A stretch of DNA of 64,000 nucleotides from Dipetalonema caudispina (lineage: Eukaryota; Nematoda; Chromadorea; Rhabditida; Onchocercidae): contig JABVXV010000020.1 in the NCBI GenBank assembly GCA_013365325.1, positions 248,001 to 312,000 of the forward strand. The letters are read 5' to 3'. The translations under genes were made by a program, and so were the position numbers. Under the pieces are notes generated by a model, which saw only the letters and a list, made by a program, of their open reading frames with translations, made no database searches and had not been told where the DNA came from. This document shows positions 28,649-40,654 of this stretch, one piece after another (positions within the stretch are counted from its first letter, which is position 1; every line of letters starts with the position of its first letter).

Positions 28649-28687
28649 GCAAATCATCTCATAACCGTGGGTTTTGAGATGATTTGC
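28649..28687. repeat. Tight hairpin (18-position stem, 3-nt loop)
   Basis: GCAAATCATCTCA pairs perfectly with TGAGATGATTTGC. After one T-T mismatch, AACC pairs with GGTT around a GTG loop. It lies about 420 bp upstream of the BRAP start codon. It could form in DNA or RNA; the function is unknown. Confidence 0.8.
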
Positions 28688-28827
28688 GTAAAAGCGATTG
28701 TGTTACTATGATATGTTCTGTATAACTTCGCTGAGGTCATTAGGAAAACTTAATTTCCCTCTTCAATTACGAGCGATTCCACAGCATTGGACAGGGTGAT
28801 ACGGGTTCAACTCAATTCGCTCCATTT

Positions 28828-28922
28828 GGAATGAACTCATTCTGCTGGAACTAATTCCAGCAGAATGAGTTCATTCCGTTAGGATCAACTCATTTCATTG
28901 GAATTGATTCATTCTGCTGGAA
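28828..28922. repeat. Perfect 23-bp inverted repeat plus a third copy
   Basis: Positions 28828-28850 (beginning GGAATGAACTCATTCTGCTG) and 28855-28877 are perfect reverse complements separated by CTAA. A third, direct copy of the arm with about three mismatches lies at 28900-28922. Between them are looser variants of the same ATTC/GGAAT-rich unit. This looks like a small palindromic repeat array, possibly a remnant of a MITE-like element. Confidence 0.85.
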
Positions 28923-31900
28923 TCAACTAATTTCACATTTAAGCGTAGGAATGAAAAGAAAGGTGAAACCATGTTTATGAGTTTTCAAGCTAAGAGGCAA
29001 CAGCTGTGATGATGTTGGTTGAACTGAACTGCCGATGATCTTAGAAGAACGCAAGGTCTCAACTGATCTTTTCTTGAACATCTCCTAAATGATCTGACTT
29101 ATGAAACATGAGAGATCGATCATTCAATGTTGGCTTCTGATATCTGTGATGAATGTAAAACAAAACTGAAGTAAAGTAAGATAGGCATAAATGATATTAC
29201 TACAGGTAGTAAAGCTTATCAACTGAGCACTGTATTCTTCTTCTGATTCTTTTTAAATTCCTTTTAAATATCACTGTTTAATGTTGCTGATTTTTGGATG
29301 AAATTATTATCAAAATATTCTGAAATGAAATGATAAAATTATATTGATAGTTATAAGATGTACGCACATTATAATATCATATTTAAACCTGCAAAAGCTG
29401 ATGAAGGTTAAGAGAAGAATATTCAAGGTAAATATATTCCATATCTTATTCGAATAATGAAAATAGGTTACTTAAATGGTCACTGAGAGAGAGAGTAAAA
29501 AAGAATTTGAATTGTTATTTGTTGCAAATTAATTTAATAATTCAAATTTGATGCTAATTAATAGATAATATCCTTTCTATTCGATTCATCGATGTAAATC
29601 AAAAATATCTGACTGAAGTTTAAATTTCTTCCCTTATATTTGTTTTACTTTTTGTTACATCTGTTATTTATTTCAAAAGAGATGCTATCAGCTTTACTGG
29701 AAAAGCCAATAGATCATTGAGAGGTTATACTTTTATTGTGATTTAAAATTCTGGCTGGAAACATCAAATGAATCGTGGAAATAAATGGGAGATAGTTTTT
29801 CGGTAATAATCGCTTCTTTATGCTTTCCATCTTCTATTTGTTTTTCTCTAAATGTTTCCTCTTTTTTTTTTTTTTTTTTTGTTTTCTTCTCAATTGTTAA
29901 TATTAAATGATTTAAGTTAGGGAAAATTTAAATATGGAGAAAGGTTCATTCAAGAATGATATGCAAAATTGTTGCACTAGAGAACATCAACATTTTGAAT
30001 ATAGAATTAATTTTTCATTTAAATTATTTTCAAATTTCTTCATTATTCTCTTGTTGGATGGTTAAATCTCTAATCGATTAGCTGAGTTTGAGCATCGTTT
30101 TTTCTGGATGGGAATAAAAGTGTGATTAATTATATGATAGTTAAACCAATTAAATCATTGTAATATTTTCTTACCTTTATCAATTTTCTTTGTTTACTCA
30201 AGAAATTATCTTCACAGAAATATGCAAGTGTTGCATAACCAATTATTCCTTGCTATACTACTGATTCGGCTATTCTTTCCTATCTTGAATATTTTAATCT
30301 TAAAACTCAAATTTATCTCCTCATTCTTTAAAGTACATTTAAATCTCACAAATGTTTTTTTTTTTTTGCCTGAAATTTCCACTGTGTGTTAAGAATTTAA
30401 CTGCTTTCTTCTGAAGATTGATTGTTTATTTCTGACTGATTGGTTGTTGTTTGAAACAGTTAGTTATTAGTACTGTTCACTACAATAGTACTAGCTGTCA
30501 CTGTGTACTGATTGATCTTTCCTATCTGTTCTATCCCTTACTTCTTGACCCATTAATGAGACTACTGGAATTCACTTTTACTAAAACAACAGTTATTGAA
30601 AGCATAAGTTACGACTGAGAATTCCCGGAAGGAGCAAACAGTACATACCACTGAATCATATCATTTAATCTACCTGCTAATCCATCCAACACACTTGGAG
30701 TATTTATTTTACTGGCTTATCTGCAGGTTCAATAGATTATCTAGGACCCCTGTCAACATTATCCTTTCACAAAGGACAACACACTTGGCCAAGTTGAAAT
30801 TGGCAAAAAGTGTGAAGATAGATTCTGAAACTATCCAAAGAATGATGAAAAATTGCTAGAAACCAGTACTCCTACATGCAAATGATATCAGTTCATCTCG
30901 AATAATATTAATATTGCCAGCTAATTCTCATAAGTTGTATATTTTCCTTCTGATCAAATCATCTATTTGTATTTCCGTGATTGTAGTTATTGTAAAAGTT
31001 AGGCTACAAGGAATGACATGAAAGAGGAGAAAAGATAAGGAAATAATTTCATAGCTTCATATGTTAAGAAGTCTTCTTAATCCTCCTAAATATTGTTCTA
31101 AATATAATGACTAATCCATTCTTTTCTGTATAACAACATAACGAATCAGTTATCGAAAGATACACTTATCGATTCACATTTTCATTGATCCTTGGGGTCT
31201 AACTTGTTATATCTTACATAACTCACTACAATTCCTCTTTTTCTTCTTTATACACATGTTTACTTATAGTTTACGTATGGTCATTTATTGTTTATGGTCA
31301 CTAAAATAGCCGTTACAGCAATGACTTTTAATTAAATAAGGATGATTTATAAGTCTCTCTTATAACTAATATCATCATATGTATGCATGCATGCATTCAC
31401 ATATCTTACATTTGCCGCCCAGATAAAGATGCACCACACGCGGTATGCAAAGCAATTATTTGCCTATTTGCATGGTGCAACATCATCTTGCACCGTATCG
31501 CACTTATCGACTTGCACGAGAAGTGCATTTGCACTGCAGAAGGAACGGATGCGAAAAGTGTAACTATGTATCAACAATGTCTGATCTCTCTTCTTTCTCT
31601 ATCTGCCTATATCTCTCTTTCTTTGTGCATCCTATTGCCTTCTCTCCCCTTCCTCTCTTTCTTCAGCATCGATGAAGAGTTCACCGTTCCGGGCAGAAAT
31701 GATCATCGTTATATCATGATGTTTGTTTTCTTATGTCTCTGTGAGTAGCGATTGAGAGATATCGGCATCATTCCGTTCCGGATTCAATGGTTTCCTGATA
31801 ATAATTTCCTTTATTTATTAATAACTTATTCACAAATCTATTTTCCAATTGATCCGTGAACTTCAGGAAATGTTGAACTTATTACAAGGAGCTTTCTTAT

Positions 31901-32700
31901 GTTAAAGAATGATTAGACCACATGATCAAATCTTCCGAACCGAAAGGCCTTCTGTTTCTGTTCTTTAACCAGAAAATATTATATTAATCGAAAGGTTAAT
32001 ATAGTGATATATTTGTTGAGGAACTAATCTGGAATCATATTTGTTTGATCATGGTAGACGTATTTTCTTCTTCTGTCAGTACGATGAGAATCTTTCTCGA
32101 CAAACCTTGGTATTTTGTCGAGCAGTAGACTTTTTTGTTTTCAGATTTCATGAAATTGACATCAAGATTAATATTTACTCAATGATAATATTAAAATTTA
32201 TAATTAGTTGAAGAAAAAAACTGTGAACTATTTCGAGAGTTATAATTTCTCAAGTAAGAAATGTCCATTGAAACACTTTTAAAGAGTTATACAGTTAGTA
32301 GGGCTACTTTTTATTTGGATGAAATAAAAAATAAAATTTAAAATTGTGAGTTCATATTAGACATTGCTGTTCTTTTCATTATTTTCTCCTCATGGTTACT
32401 TTCGGATCATTCATCTGATTATGGAAATGTTTACATTCGTTGCAGTATTCAAAGTATCATTATTATATTTGATGTATTAATGATCCATAGCTCCTACTAC
32501 ATTCCATTCTTTTCTTACACTGAAATTTCAAACTTCTTGCTAACAGTCAACTGTTAATAGACAATGTGCTTTTATATTCTTTTATTTTCCTTATGCAAAT
32601 CATTTATATTCGAAACTTTATTATATAACGTCATCAGTGCGTTAATGCCGTTAATAAATGTTTTTCATTGTTTATATTTCCTGTTGATTTCATTAATTTC

Positions 32701-32702
32701 AG
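32701..32702 (+). promoter_or_regulatory. Probable trans-splice acceptor of the translocase gene
   Basis: The sequence ATTAATTTCAG ends at 32702, 46 nt upstream of the ATG at 32749, with no other clear upstream exon. That is the usual place for spliced-leader addition in nematodes. It could instead be a normal acceptor for a 5' UTR exon. Confidence 0.5.
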
Positions 32703-32748
32703 GTATAAGCGGATCGCAAAGAATTCCAAATACTTCTACACAGCAGAA

Positions 32749-35700
32749 ATGGCGGAAGGTGATCATTTTCTCCAGCTTTAAATTTTGCCATTTCAGTTTA
32801 AGGAAGTTGAAACTTCAGTACTTTGCTTTGAAAAAAATCAAAATCTAAATCATAAATGTAAGTCCACATGCGAATTCAAATCCATGGAAATGAAATTCGC
32901 TTAGAGTAGACAAGTTTTTGATTGTTTTACCTGTTGGGAGGTGCATGTTTTCAGTAATCGGTTAAATCAGTGAGCCTGGACCGTAAGGGAATCATTTGTC
33001 CTGCTTAACTGAAGAATACACATTGATCAAGCTTTGTCTTTGAACATTAGCTCTACCAATTTTTCATCAATTCCGATATTTACCTGATCTTAACTCCGTG
33101 AGGCATGCAAAATACACTCGAAATTTATTTTTTCGTTTAATACTTATGTTTAACTTCTTCATTACTGGTAATCGGTGTAAGTGGTCAGTTGTGACATGCT
33201 CCATCACTACTGATACCATAATATAACATCACTAACATCATATTTTGAAAGGGCAGTTGTTTGGAATTTAATAATATTTGGCAGAATATCTTGAGGTTCA
33301 AACAGTTCGAGAGAATATATGGAATAGGTTTCATATTCAAGGAGCTGAATTACATCAGTATTTTATGCAGAAGACATTTGTTTAACAAAAATTTTTGTGA
33401 TAAAGGCGAAATTTCAATGGTGTATGTTGTTGACTCAGACTTATTACGGGATGTGCTCTGTTCATATTGGCTCTGAATTCTATGAATGAAGTATCAAGAG
33501 TTGTATTGGTTATTTTTCATTAAATGAATATGAAATTTTATTGTTAACGCTTCTGTACTGGACTAAGATATACGTTTCAGAATTTGCCTGGGTTTACTAT
33601 TTGCTAAAAATTTTAGTAGTAGTAACATATTAGTTCGACGATTTCCATTTTACTTCTTCATTATCATTTTATTCTTTGTAAGATTATGATAGGTTATTCG
33701 ATACAACACATCACTTTGGTGATGATGTGACATACCCGCACAACAGCCCTCTCGCAAAAAGTCGTGCTGTTGGGTTATTCTGTTCTACCTATACTAAATC
33801 TGTGGTCCTAGTCGACCAATCTCGGCAATGTCTTCGTTTGTTTGAAACTTTTGACAAAGCAGTTTGCGTATTTCGAAACTTTCAGTTGTTGCCATCCCAA
33901 CCTTCAAGGTATTTAAATCTACATCAGATTACGTAGAGGTCACAAATACTGTGCTTATTTTATGTTTTAATTGAACTCTCTTATATTTACATTGAATTTG
34001 GAAAACAGATACATTTGGTCAGTTTATAAGAATATATGGAATGAGGTTACATGATTTTTTCTTTTTTAGTTTTAGGCAAACATGATTATTTTTGTTTTAG
34101 GCAAACATGAGGAAAAACCTAAAAAGCAGACTATTGAAAATTTTGACCCGAAGAAGTTTTTCGTTGATTTGGCGACGGGTGGCACCGCCGCTGCAATATC
34201 AAAAACTGCTGTTGCACCTATTGAAAGAGTGAAGATTTTGCTGCAAGTACGAGTTGCAGTATTTTTCGTGTTTAAGTTTTTTTTCTAATTTAGACTTAAA
34301 ATTAATTATCGATCCGAGTTAAATGCAATGCATTCAGACTGTTACTCCCACATGTAGCTATATTAATGATTTGTTTCAGGTTCAAGATGCTCAAAAAACA
34401 ATTGCTGTTGAGAAGCGTTACAAGGGTATACTTGATGTGCTGATTCGAGTTCCTCGAGAACAAGGCTTAACTGCTCTGTGGCGCGGTAACTTGGCTAATG
34501 TAATCCGATACTTCCCCACACAGGCTCTGAACTTCGCCTTCAAGGATACATTCAAAAAGATGTTCATGGGAGGGTAAATTCTATTTTTAATAACGATGAT
34601 AATGAGGCTCAGTAATACATAGGTGGTAACAGCGACTTTCATTGATTTTATCTTCGCATAAAAACTATTGTTTGCCTCGCTCCTTTTGTTTAATGTTATA
34701 GGAACATATTTACATTTTTAGGTTGGACAAGGAAAAACAATTCTGGAAATTCTTTGCGGGCAATCTTGCAGCTGGTGGTGCTGCTGGTGCTGCATCGATG
34801 TGCGTTGTATATCCGTTGGATTTTGCTCGAACGCGACTTGCTGCCGATATCGGTAAAGGTGAAAGCCGAGAATTCAAGGGACTGACAGACTGTATTGTGA
34901 AGGTTGCAAAATCCGATGGTATAGTTGGATTGTATAGGTATGCTTTCATTATAAAGAAGTTTCAAGTCCAGTTTCATGAAGCACTAATTCTTTTGCTTTT
35001 GCTACATTTGGTTAGATTTTCATGCCTTTTTTCAGCTATTCTGTTATTAATTCCTCCTTAAATGGCAAATTTGTCAATGTAGCAGTGGGGATTCTACCAT
35101 TTTCGTATTTGTGGTTTATTGAGAAATGATACAGTTTGAGCTTTCAGTGAACTATGGTACAATATTCGGTGAAGATAATTGGTGGGAAAGAGAAGGGGAG
35201 AAGAAATAATTTCACAGATTTTCATTTATCAGATTCCATGTTTTGTTCAAGCAAAGATGTGTCTTTTGGGATGGTAGGCTGGTAGGGATTTTTTAAGGAA
35301 AAAATGACAACAATTGCAATGCTGGAAACTAATTCTTGACAATATTATCTCCCTGTTGAATTTCAGGGGCTTCTTGGTATCAGTACAAGGAATTATTATA
35401 TACCGTGCGGCTTACTTTGGTATGTTTGATACTACGAAGACACTGGTGGCTGGTGAAAAGAAACTGAACTTCTTCTTCGCTTGGATGATTGCGCAGGTGG
35501 TCACTGTAAGCTCCGGCATATTATCATATCCTTGGGACACAGTACGTCGTCGAATGATGATGCAGTCTGGACGTAAAGATATCCTTTACAAGGTATGTTG
35601 TATTTCCAGGTATTTACATAGGTATATTTTTATGCAGTTGTAAATATCTGGAAAAGCATGTTACAGTCTTGTAATTCTTTGTGATCCTTTGACTTCTTTG

Positions 35701-36122
35701 GTGTAGATTCGAGATATTTCCTTCCTTCATTGACACAAAATAGAATTTCTTTTTGACTTTATTTTTCTCATTTGAAAAAAATCTGATTTGTAAACTTGAT
35801 TTAGAAGAGTTTTCAGCAATTAAGTATGTAAATTACCATTAAATGATGAGCGATGTAGTGTGAAGTGGTAAATTTCATTAGTAATATCAGGTTTATGTTT
35901 GAAAACTTTGAGGAGGCTTTTGTATCCATTGGTTCGGATACAGAAACAATACAATAATGAATGTTTGTGTCTTTATTGCAGAATTCATTCGATTGCGCCA
36001 TGAAAATAATTAGAAATGAAGGTCCCAATGCATTGTTCAAGGGCGCACTGTCGAATGTTTTCCGAGGTACTGGCGGTGCACTGGTATTAGCAATTTACGA
36101 TGAGATTCAGAAGTACCTGTGA
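32749..36122 (+). CDS. ant-1.1: Mitochondrial ADP/ATP translocase (ANT)
   Basis: Six exons (32749-32758, 34101-34246, 34380-34573, 34722-34937, 35367-35592, 35982-36122) give about 310 residues, the normal length for this carrier. The protein exchanges ADP for ATP across the mitochondrial inner membrane. Three mitochondrial-carrier repeats are present, each with a P-x-[DE]-x-x-[KR] type motif ([25 protein letters not shown]). The ADP/ATP-carrier signature RRRMMM is at about residues 249-254. Exon 1 codes only for MAE plus one base. Intron 1 is long (1.3 kb) and ends in a duplicated acceptor (34069-34110); the downstream copy is required for the standard protein. The gene converges on the phosphatase-like gene, with about 545 bp between stop codons. 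The symbol is by similarity to C. elegans; which paralogue is unknown. Confidence 0.97.
34069..34110 (+). repeat. Tandem duplication of a splice acceptor in the translocase gene
   Basis: The 17-mer GTTTTAGGCAAACATGA occurs at 34069-34085 and again at 34094-34110, offset 25 bp. Each copy has a usable AG acceptor (34074-34075 and 34099-34100). Using the first after exon 1 shifts the frame and stops 14 codons into the protein. An ATG at 34082 inside the first copy, however, is in frame with the rest of the carrier. Confidence 0.85.
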
Positions 36123-36667
36123 TTTAAATTTGGTACTGAGTAATTTTTTCGTTAATGGTCCGTGAAAGTTTTTAGCAAAACATAGTCTGATGTACTGAAT
36201 AAATGCTTAGTTAATATTGGGTAGCAGCCCTTAATTAATTTTATGTTTTTGTTACGCTAGAAAGCAGATAACAAGAAATTTCAATTTTTTTATGAGACAA
36301 TCAGTATCTGTATTGTAAGGCGACTGTTAAAAATAGAGAAAGTGTTGTTGCGTTTTAGTCGTCGACGATGATCGGATAATTTGTGGAATGTTTACTTCAG
36401 CTGTAGTTGAATTTGTGCCATGCTGCTCTCACTGCCTTTAGGGAATGTGTTTTAATTTATAAAAATAAATGAAATTATCATCAACCCATCCTGAGTCGAT
36501 GAATTCTAATATCATTGTAGTTTAGAGTGATCTTCAATTCTGGATTTTTGAGAATTTAAACTTGGAGATTTATTTCATACTGCAACCAATTTAGTTTGAA
36601 ACTAAGAAGTTAATTTTTAATTCGGTATCTCTGTGGCTAGAATATGTGAAACAAAAGAACGATCATT
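36123..36667. other. Convergent 3' region
   Basis: This stretch separates the stop codons of the plus-strand translocase and the minus-strand phosphatase-like gene. It has a plus-strand AATAAA at 36198-36203, about 76 nt after the translocase stop, and a minus-strand AATAAA at 36569-36574, about 94 nt after the other stop. Both are plausible polyadenylation signals. No gene is seen. Confidence 0.55.
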
Positions 36668-39600
36668 TCAAAAATCATGTATTGGTCTGATCAGGAAGTT
36701 AATATCAGGCTTATTGAACATGGCACGGGTAGCACCCTGTAAACCAGGCAACGATGCAGAACTTGGTTTCCATTTTCCGTTACTGTCAATGTCGAAGTGC
36801 ATCAAAGAAAGTTGGGGAATTCGTCTGCTAATTGTTAAATGCTGTAATAATTCAGGGACAGTGATAATTATTAAGTAGGAGTTTTTTTAAATGGAAATTT
36901 TTTTTGCTTATCCTGTTCCAGAAACCATGCAGTTTTCATTTTCTCATGTTTCATGTTCAATTTTTTAAAATCATCACTGTTAGAGCTAAATATGATGGAA
37001 ATGGAGTGCGTTAACAACTATGACTGAAGTACATGATTTCTTCCTAGTTCAGTTTGTATTTTTGCAATCTTACAAATTGTTCTGATCGAACAATAGTGAA
37101 ATTTATCCCACCTGTTTTGTGGTTAATTTATTGCCGTTACCAATGAATTTCTGTATAATGGCATTGATAACACAATCCTCAGCAATCAGAACCGTGCTTG
37201 CTTTACGTGGAAATTTAAGCTTTGAAACTACCTAAATTCAGAAATTTTTGAAAAATTAAATATCATCATGTATCACAGGTAAGCAATTGTGAAAGAAAAA
37301 AGTTCATGCAAGATCGACGGGAAGTAAACCTTTGCAATTCTATTCTCAAATTCATCAATTGTTTCTTTTCCAATAATGCTGTTAATAGCTTCCATCGTAT
37401 ATATAGTCTCTTGTTGAAGTTGTACTGTGAAAACTACAAAATGCATAGATGGTTATCAATGTTAGGAATAATTAATTCATATATTCGAATAAGCAAATAG
37501 AAAGTTGCTTCATTATTCAATCATATCTCCAAAAAAAAAAAGAGATTAAAGATTGTGAAGTTGTGAAATCAAACAAGTATCTTATGAATAAAGAAATTTT
37601 TCGGACCAATACAATGTATTCTACTAAATTGGTGGGGAGAATTAAAAAAAAGCAAAATAGAATTAATCATAGGAATAACTGGTATATTTGATTGATTAAA
37701 TGAATTCTTGAAATTAAAATGATTCAAATGGGAAGCATAGAATCAACGAGAATGTGTGGTATTTTTAAATTGCTTATTCCTATTGATAATATCACGACAT
37801 GATTACATTTTGTACTTTTTCTATAGGAAAAGTAATTGGTATCTAACTAAAAAAGAAAAATAAGCACTTTTATTTTTTTTTTTTACTCTTTTACTTGATA
37901 GTTGACAATTACTTGGTCTTGGCTCATAAGGTTCGAAATATCTGACAAGTCCTGGCTCGATCAACCAATTCATACCAATTTTAGCACCATTAATAAATTG
38001 TTGAGCAGTTTGTAGCACTGCCATTTCTGGTGCTGAATAAACCATTGTCGGTAAGTTTTGAGTCATGGAAAAACCAAGTTCCGCTGCGAAATGTGCGCTG
38101 ATGTTCGTTAATGGTGGATCAATCTCAAATACATTTTCAGTGCATTTTCAGAATTCCAAGAAAAAAGAAAGTTATTAGAAATCATATTCGAATACAAAGG
38201 AAATGTTCAGCAACGTCCATTTTTGAACGTTTGTAAGTGGTGAAACTTTTCCAATTAAATTGCTGAATCGTTTGATTATACAATCAATTGCCAGTTACTA
38301 AATTATCTGATACAATTCAAAATATTTGCCAATTATTAATTAAAATTATCAATTAAAAAGGCCATGAGTTACATCTGTATATTATATACTTCGAAAGGTT
38401 AATAATTATAATAAAACAATCGGAGACTTCAGCAAAAATCACCAAAAAATCATTTTGCCTTTCACGTTTTTGCAAATTATAAGGCATATTAAGATCGTAT
38501 GGCCTGAAAAAAAGATTTCGCTAATACAACTTCATTTTTAAAATTAAGAAAGATGAAATTATCCATCACTAAGCTCGAATTTAGAAATCAGCAACTTATA
38601 AGCGTTTCTTTTTTCAACCATTCTGCATTATATTTTATCATTATTAATTAATTAATAGAATGAAAGCTATACTAGAATTAAATTAATCTTTTTTCCACGG
38701 AAGTTTACATGGTACCTACGTAAAACTCTGCCCAAATTAAAAAAAAATATATATAAAATTATTTTGATTTAGAAATTATGACACGTAGAGGTTCGAATTG
38801 TCAAATGCGTTCACTGTCCAATTCGGGAAAACTTCAGAAACAGTTTCCCCACGTCTCATTAGGATCACCCGAGCATCATCTGCAATTGCATTTTATCATT
38901 TTCATTTAAAACTGAAAAAAAAAAAAAAAACTGAAGTGCTAATAAGCTGATCAAATAAAATTTGGATTATATTTATTATTCATAGAGTGAATTACCAAGT
39001 AATCTCTTTATTTCCAACATCGATATGCTAATATAAATATGCAAATTTTAGTAAAGGAAAATGGAGTGAGGAGAAAAGACCTTTATTGAGATGTTTAGCT
39101 CGTAGATTATCAATCAAACGTGTTATCAGCTTGTTTGCAAAAATATCATAACCATCACTTTGTGTTACTTCCATCCCCTAAACTAAGAATAATTATTGTT
39201 CTTGCACTAAAACAGAAATTATCATCATTTATTTCTACAGATTTAATTTATATCACACTACATTGGATCATATTTTATGTAAGCTAAAGGCTAGAAGATG
39301 CTAATGATTGAAAAAAAAAAAAAAATTCCATTCTCTATGCAATGCCTTAAAATCTTTCTTTTTTTATCATTTAGGAAAAATATACCTCTAATGAAGAATA
39401 ATGTGGTTTTGAATCGAACTCTTCATATGTGCTCTGTGTTGAAAAAGATGATAATTTGGTACTTAAATTTGTCGAACTATCGATGGTACTATTTTCACTT
39501 GATTCATGAGTGATACCTACGTATAAACAAAGATATCTTTTCAAGAATTATGAATAATTTCTTTCAAAATTATAATTAATTTAATCTATTCAATTAGTAT

Positions 39601-40654
39601 GAGTCCTTTTATAGTTCAATATTGCTTTATTACATACATCTTATATCATATTGTGATACTCCATTTTTTGATATTCATTTATAAATTTCCTTAAACTATT
39701 CTAAATTTCATATCAATTAAGAAAACCTTTACAACATATCTTAAATTTTTGCTCGGTTCCTTGTTTGTACAAAACTTTGGAAAAAATTAAACAAAAATTT
39801 AATCAAAATAAGAACAATAATCATTAATGGAACAAACCAGCAACACTACTCATCGACAATAACGAATCATCATGTAACTTTTCGTATGAATTTGTATCTT
39901 GCAATGACATAGCTGTTAAACAATCATCTTCATTTCTATCTGAATGGATAATAGTTCCTATTAGATAAATTACTTTTGGTACTTTACAAATGATACATTC
40001 AAATGTACTTTTTATTACATTTATTTTCATTAATTTCCTATTCTAAATTATCATCAAGAGATTTTCTGCTATACAAGCTGCAAAATCTGTTAGCGGAACT
40101 AATATGCTAACCATTAAACCAATCTACTTAAGTTATTGTTCCTTCAAATCTTCATGCACAGAACTAAGCAAACAGGGAAATGTATATGTATAGATAAATT
40201 TTGTAAAAAAAAAAAAAGAAAGTTAAACAGTATTGTTTATTTTTTTTACCACTTCATTTCTTACTTATTTTTGGACTACAGAAAAAAATGGAGTCCGAGC
40301 AGTAACACTACTGTAACATTTCGATGGTAATTTATATATTTACAGGATTTCGTACAAACAAGCTTTGAAGTATTTTCATTTTCATTTTCATGATTCGAAA
40401 ACATTGCTTTTTCAATTGTTTACCACTGAAAAAAAACAACCGCACAACAGTCTTACTAACATAGTAACTGCATTATCACAACCATCAATCGTGATTTAAG
40501 AAATTTTGTGTAAAATCCGAAATTTGAAGAAAATATTCAAATTATATGCTAATAAAAATTGGATATGTGTAGGAAAATAGGCTGAATTACTTGAAGACGA
40601 ACCATAACAACACATATCCTTGGGAATTTTGTACGGTGCTTTCATCTTTATCAT
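36668..40654 (-). CDS. UBASH3/TULA-like histidine-phosphatase-fold protein, predicted inactive
   Basis: Ten exons (40654-40591, 39939-39838, 39516-39386, 39177-39081, 38879-38783, 38503-38443, 38123-37913, 37424-37330, 37231-37112, 36841-36668) join in consistent phase to about 383 residues. The first 130 are Ser/Asn/Thr-rich and unrecognised. The rest matches the phosphoglycerate-mutase-like domain of UBASH3/TULA and ecdysteroid-phosphate phosphatases: DLNMPYNLQKR, DPPLT, VYSAPEMAVLQTA and IEPGL align with conserved family blocks. Active-site residues are lost: the RHG motif is RRG (MRRGE, 139-143), the second arginine in the SPxLRCxQTA block is Ala 219, and the second catalytic histidine (family VAHAS) is Glu in IAEDC (304). 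It should therefore bind rather than hydrolyse. The segment after IEPGL is shorter than in TULA; another small exon may exist at 37570-37640. The exon 7 acceptor (TTTGAG) is weak. An in-frame stop lies upstream of the ATG; a second ATG is at 40645. Confidence 0.82.

Larger units (their letters stand above)
28228..32748. other. Intergenic region between divergent BRAP and translocase genes
   Basis: About 4.5 kb between two genes transcribed away from each other, so both promoters should lie here. It holds two strong hairpins close to the BRAP side (28649-28687 and 28828-28877), a poly-T run at 29861-29880, and a TGCA-rich then pyrimidine-rich block at about 31383-31745 about 1 kb upstream of the translocase. 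Open frames in the last block do not look like protein. No intact gene was found. Confidence 0.55.

Noticed and set aside
31383..31748. 121-codon plus-strand open frame
   Set aside because: It lies over the TGCA-rich and CT-rich low-complexity block. The translation is driven by the repeats, and no domain is visible.
33261..33476. Open frame inside translocase intron 1
   Set aside because: Lies in an intron between a clear exon 1 and exon 2; no family similarity and no splice sites that would include it in phase.
37570..37640. Extra exon of the phosphatase-like gene (minus, reading near GPKNFFIHKIL)
   Set aside because: It resembles the family segment after IEPGL, but its phases do not fit the neighbouring exons, whereas the direct join does.
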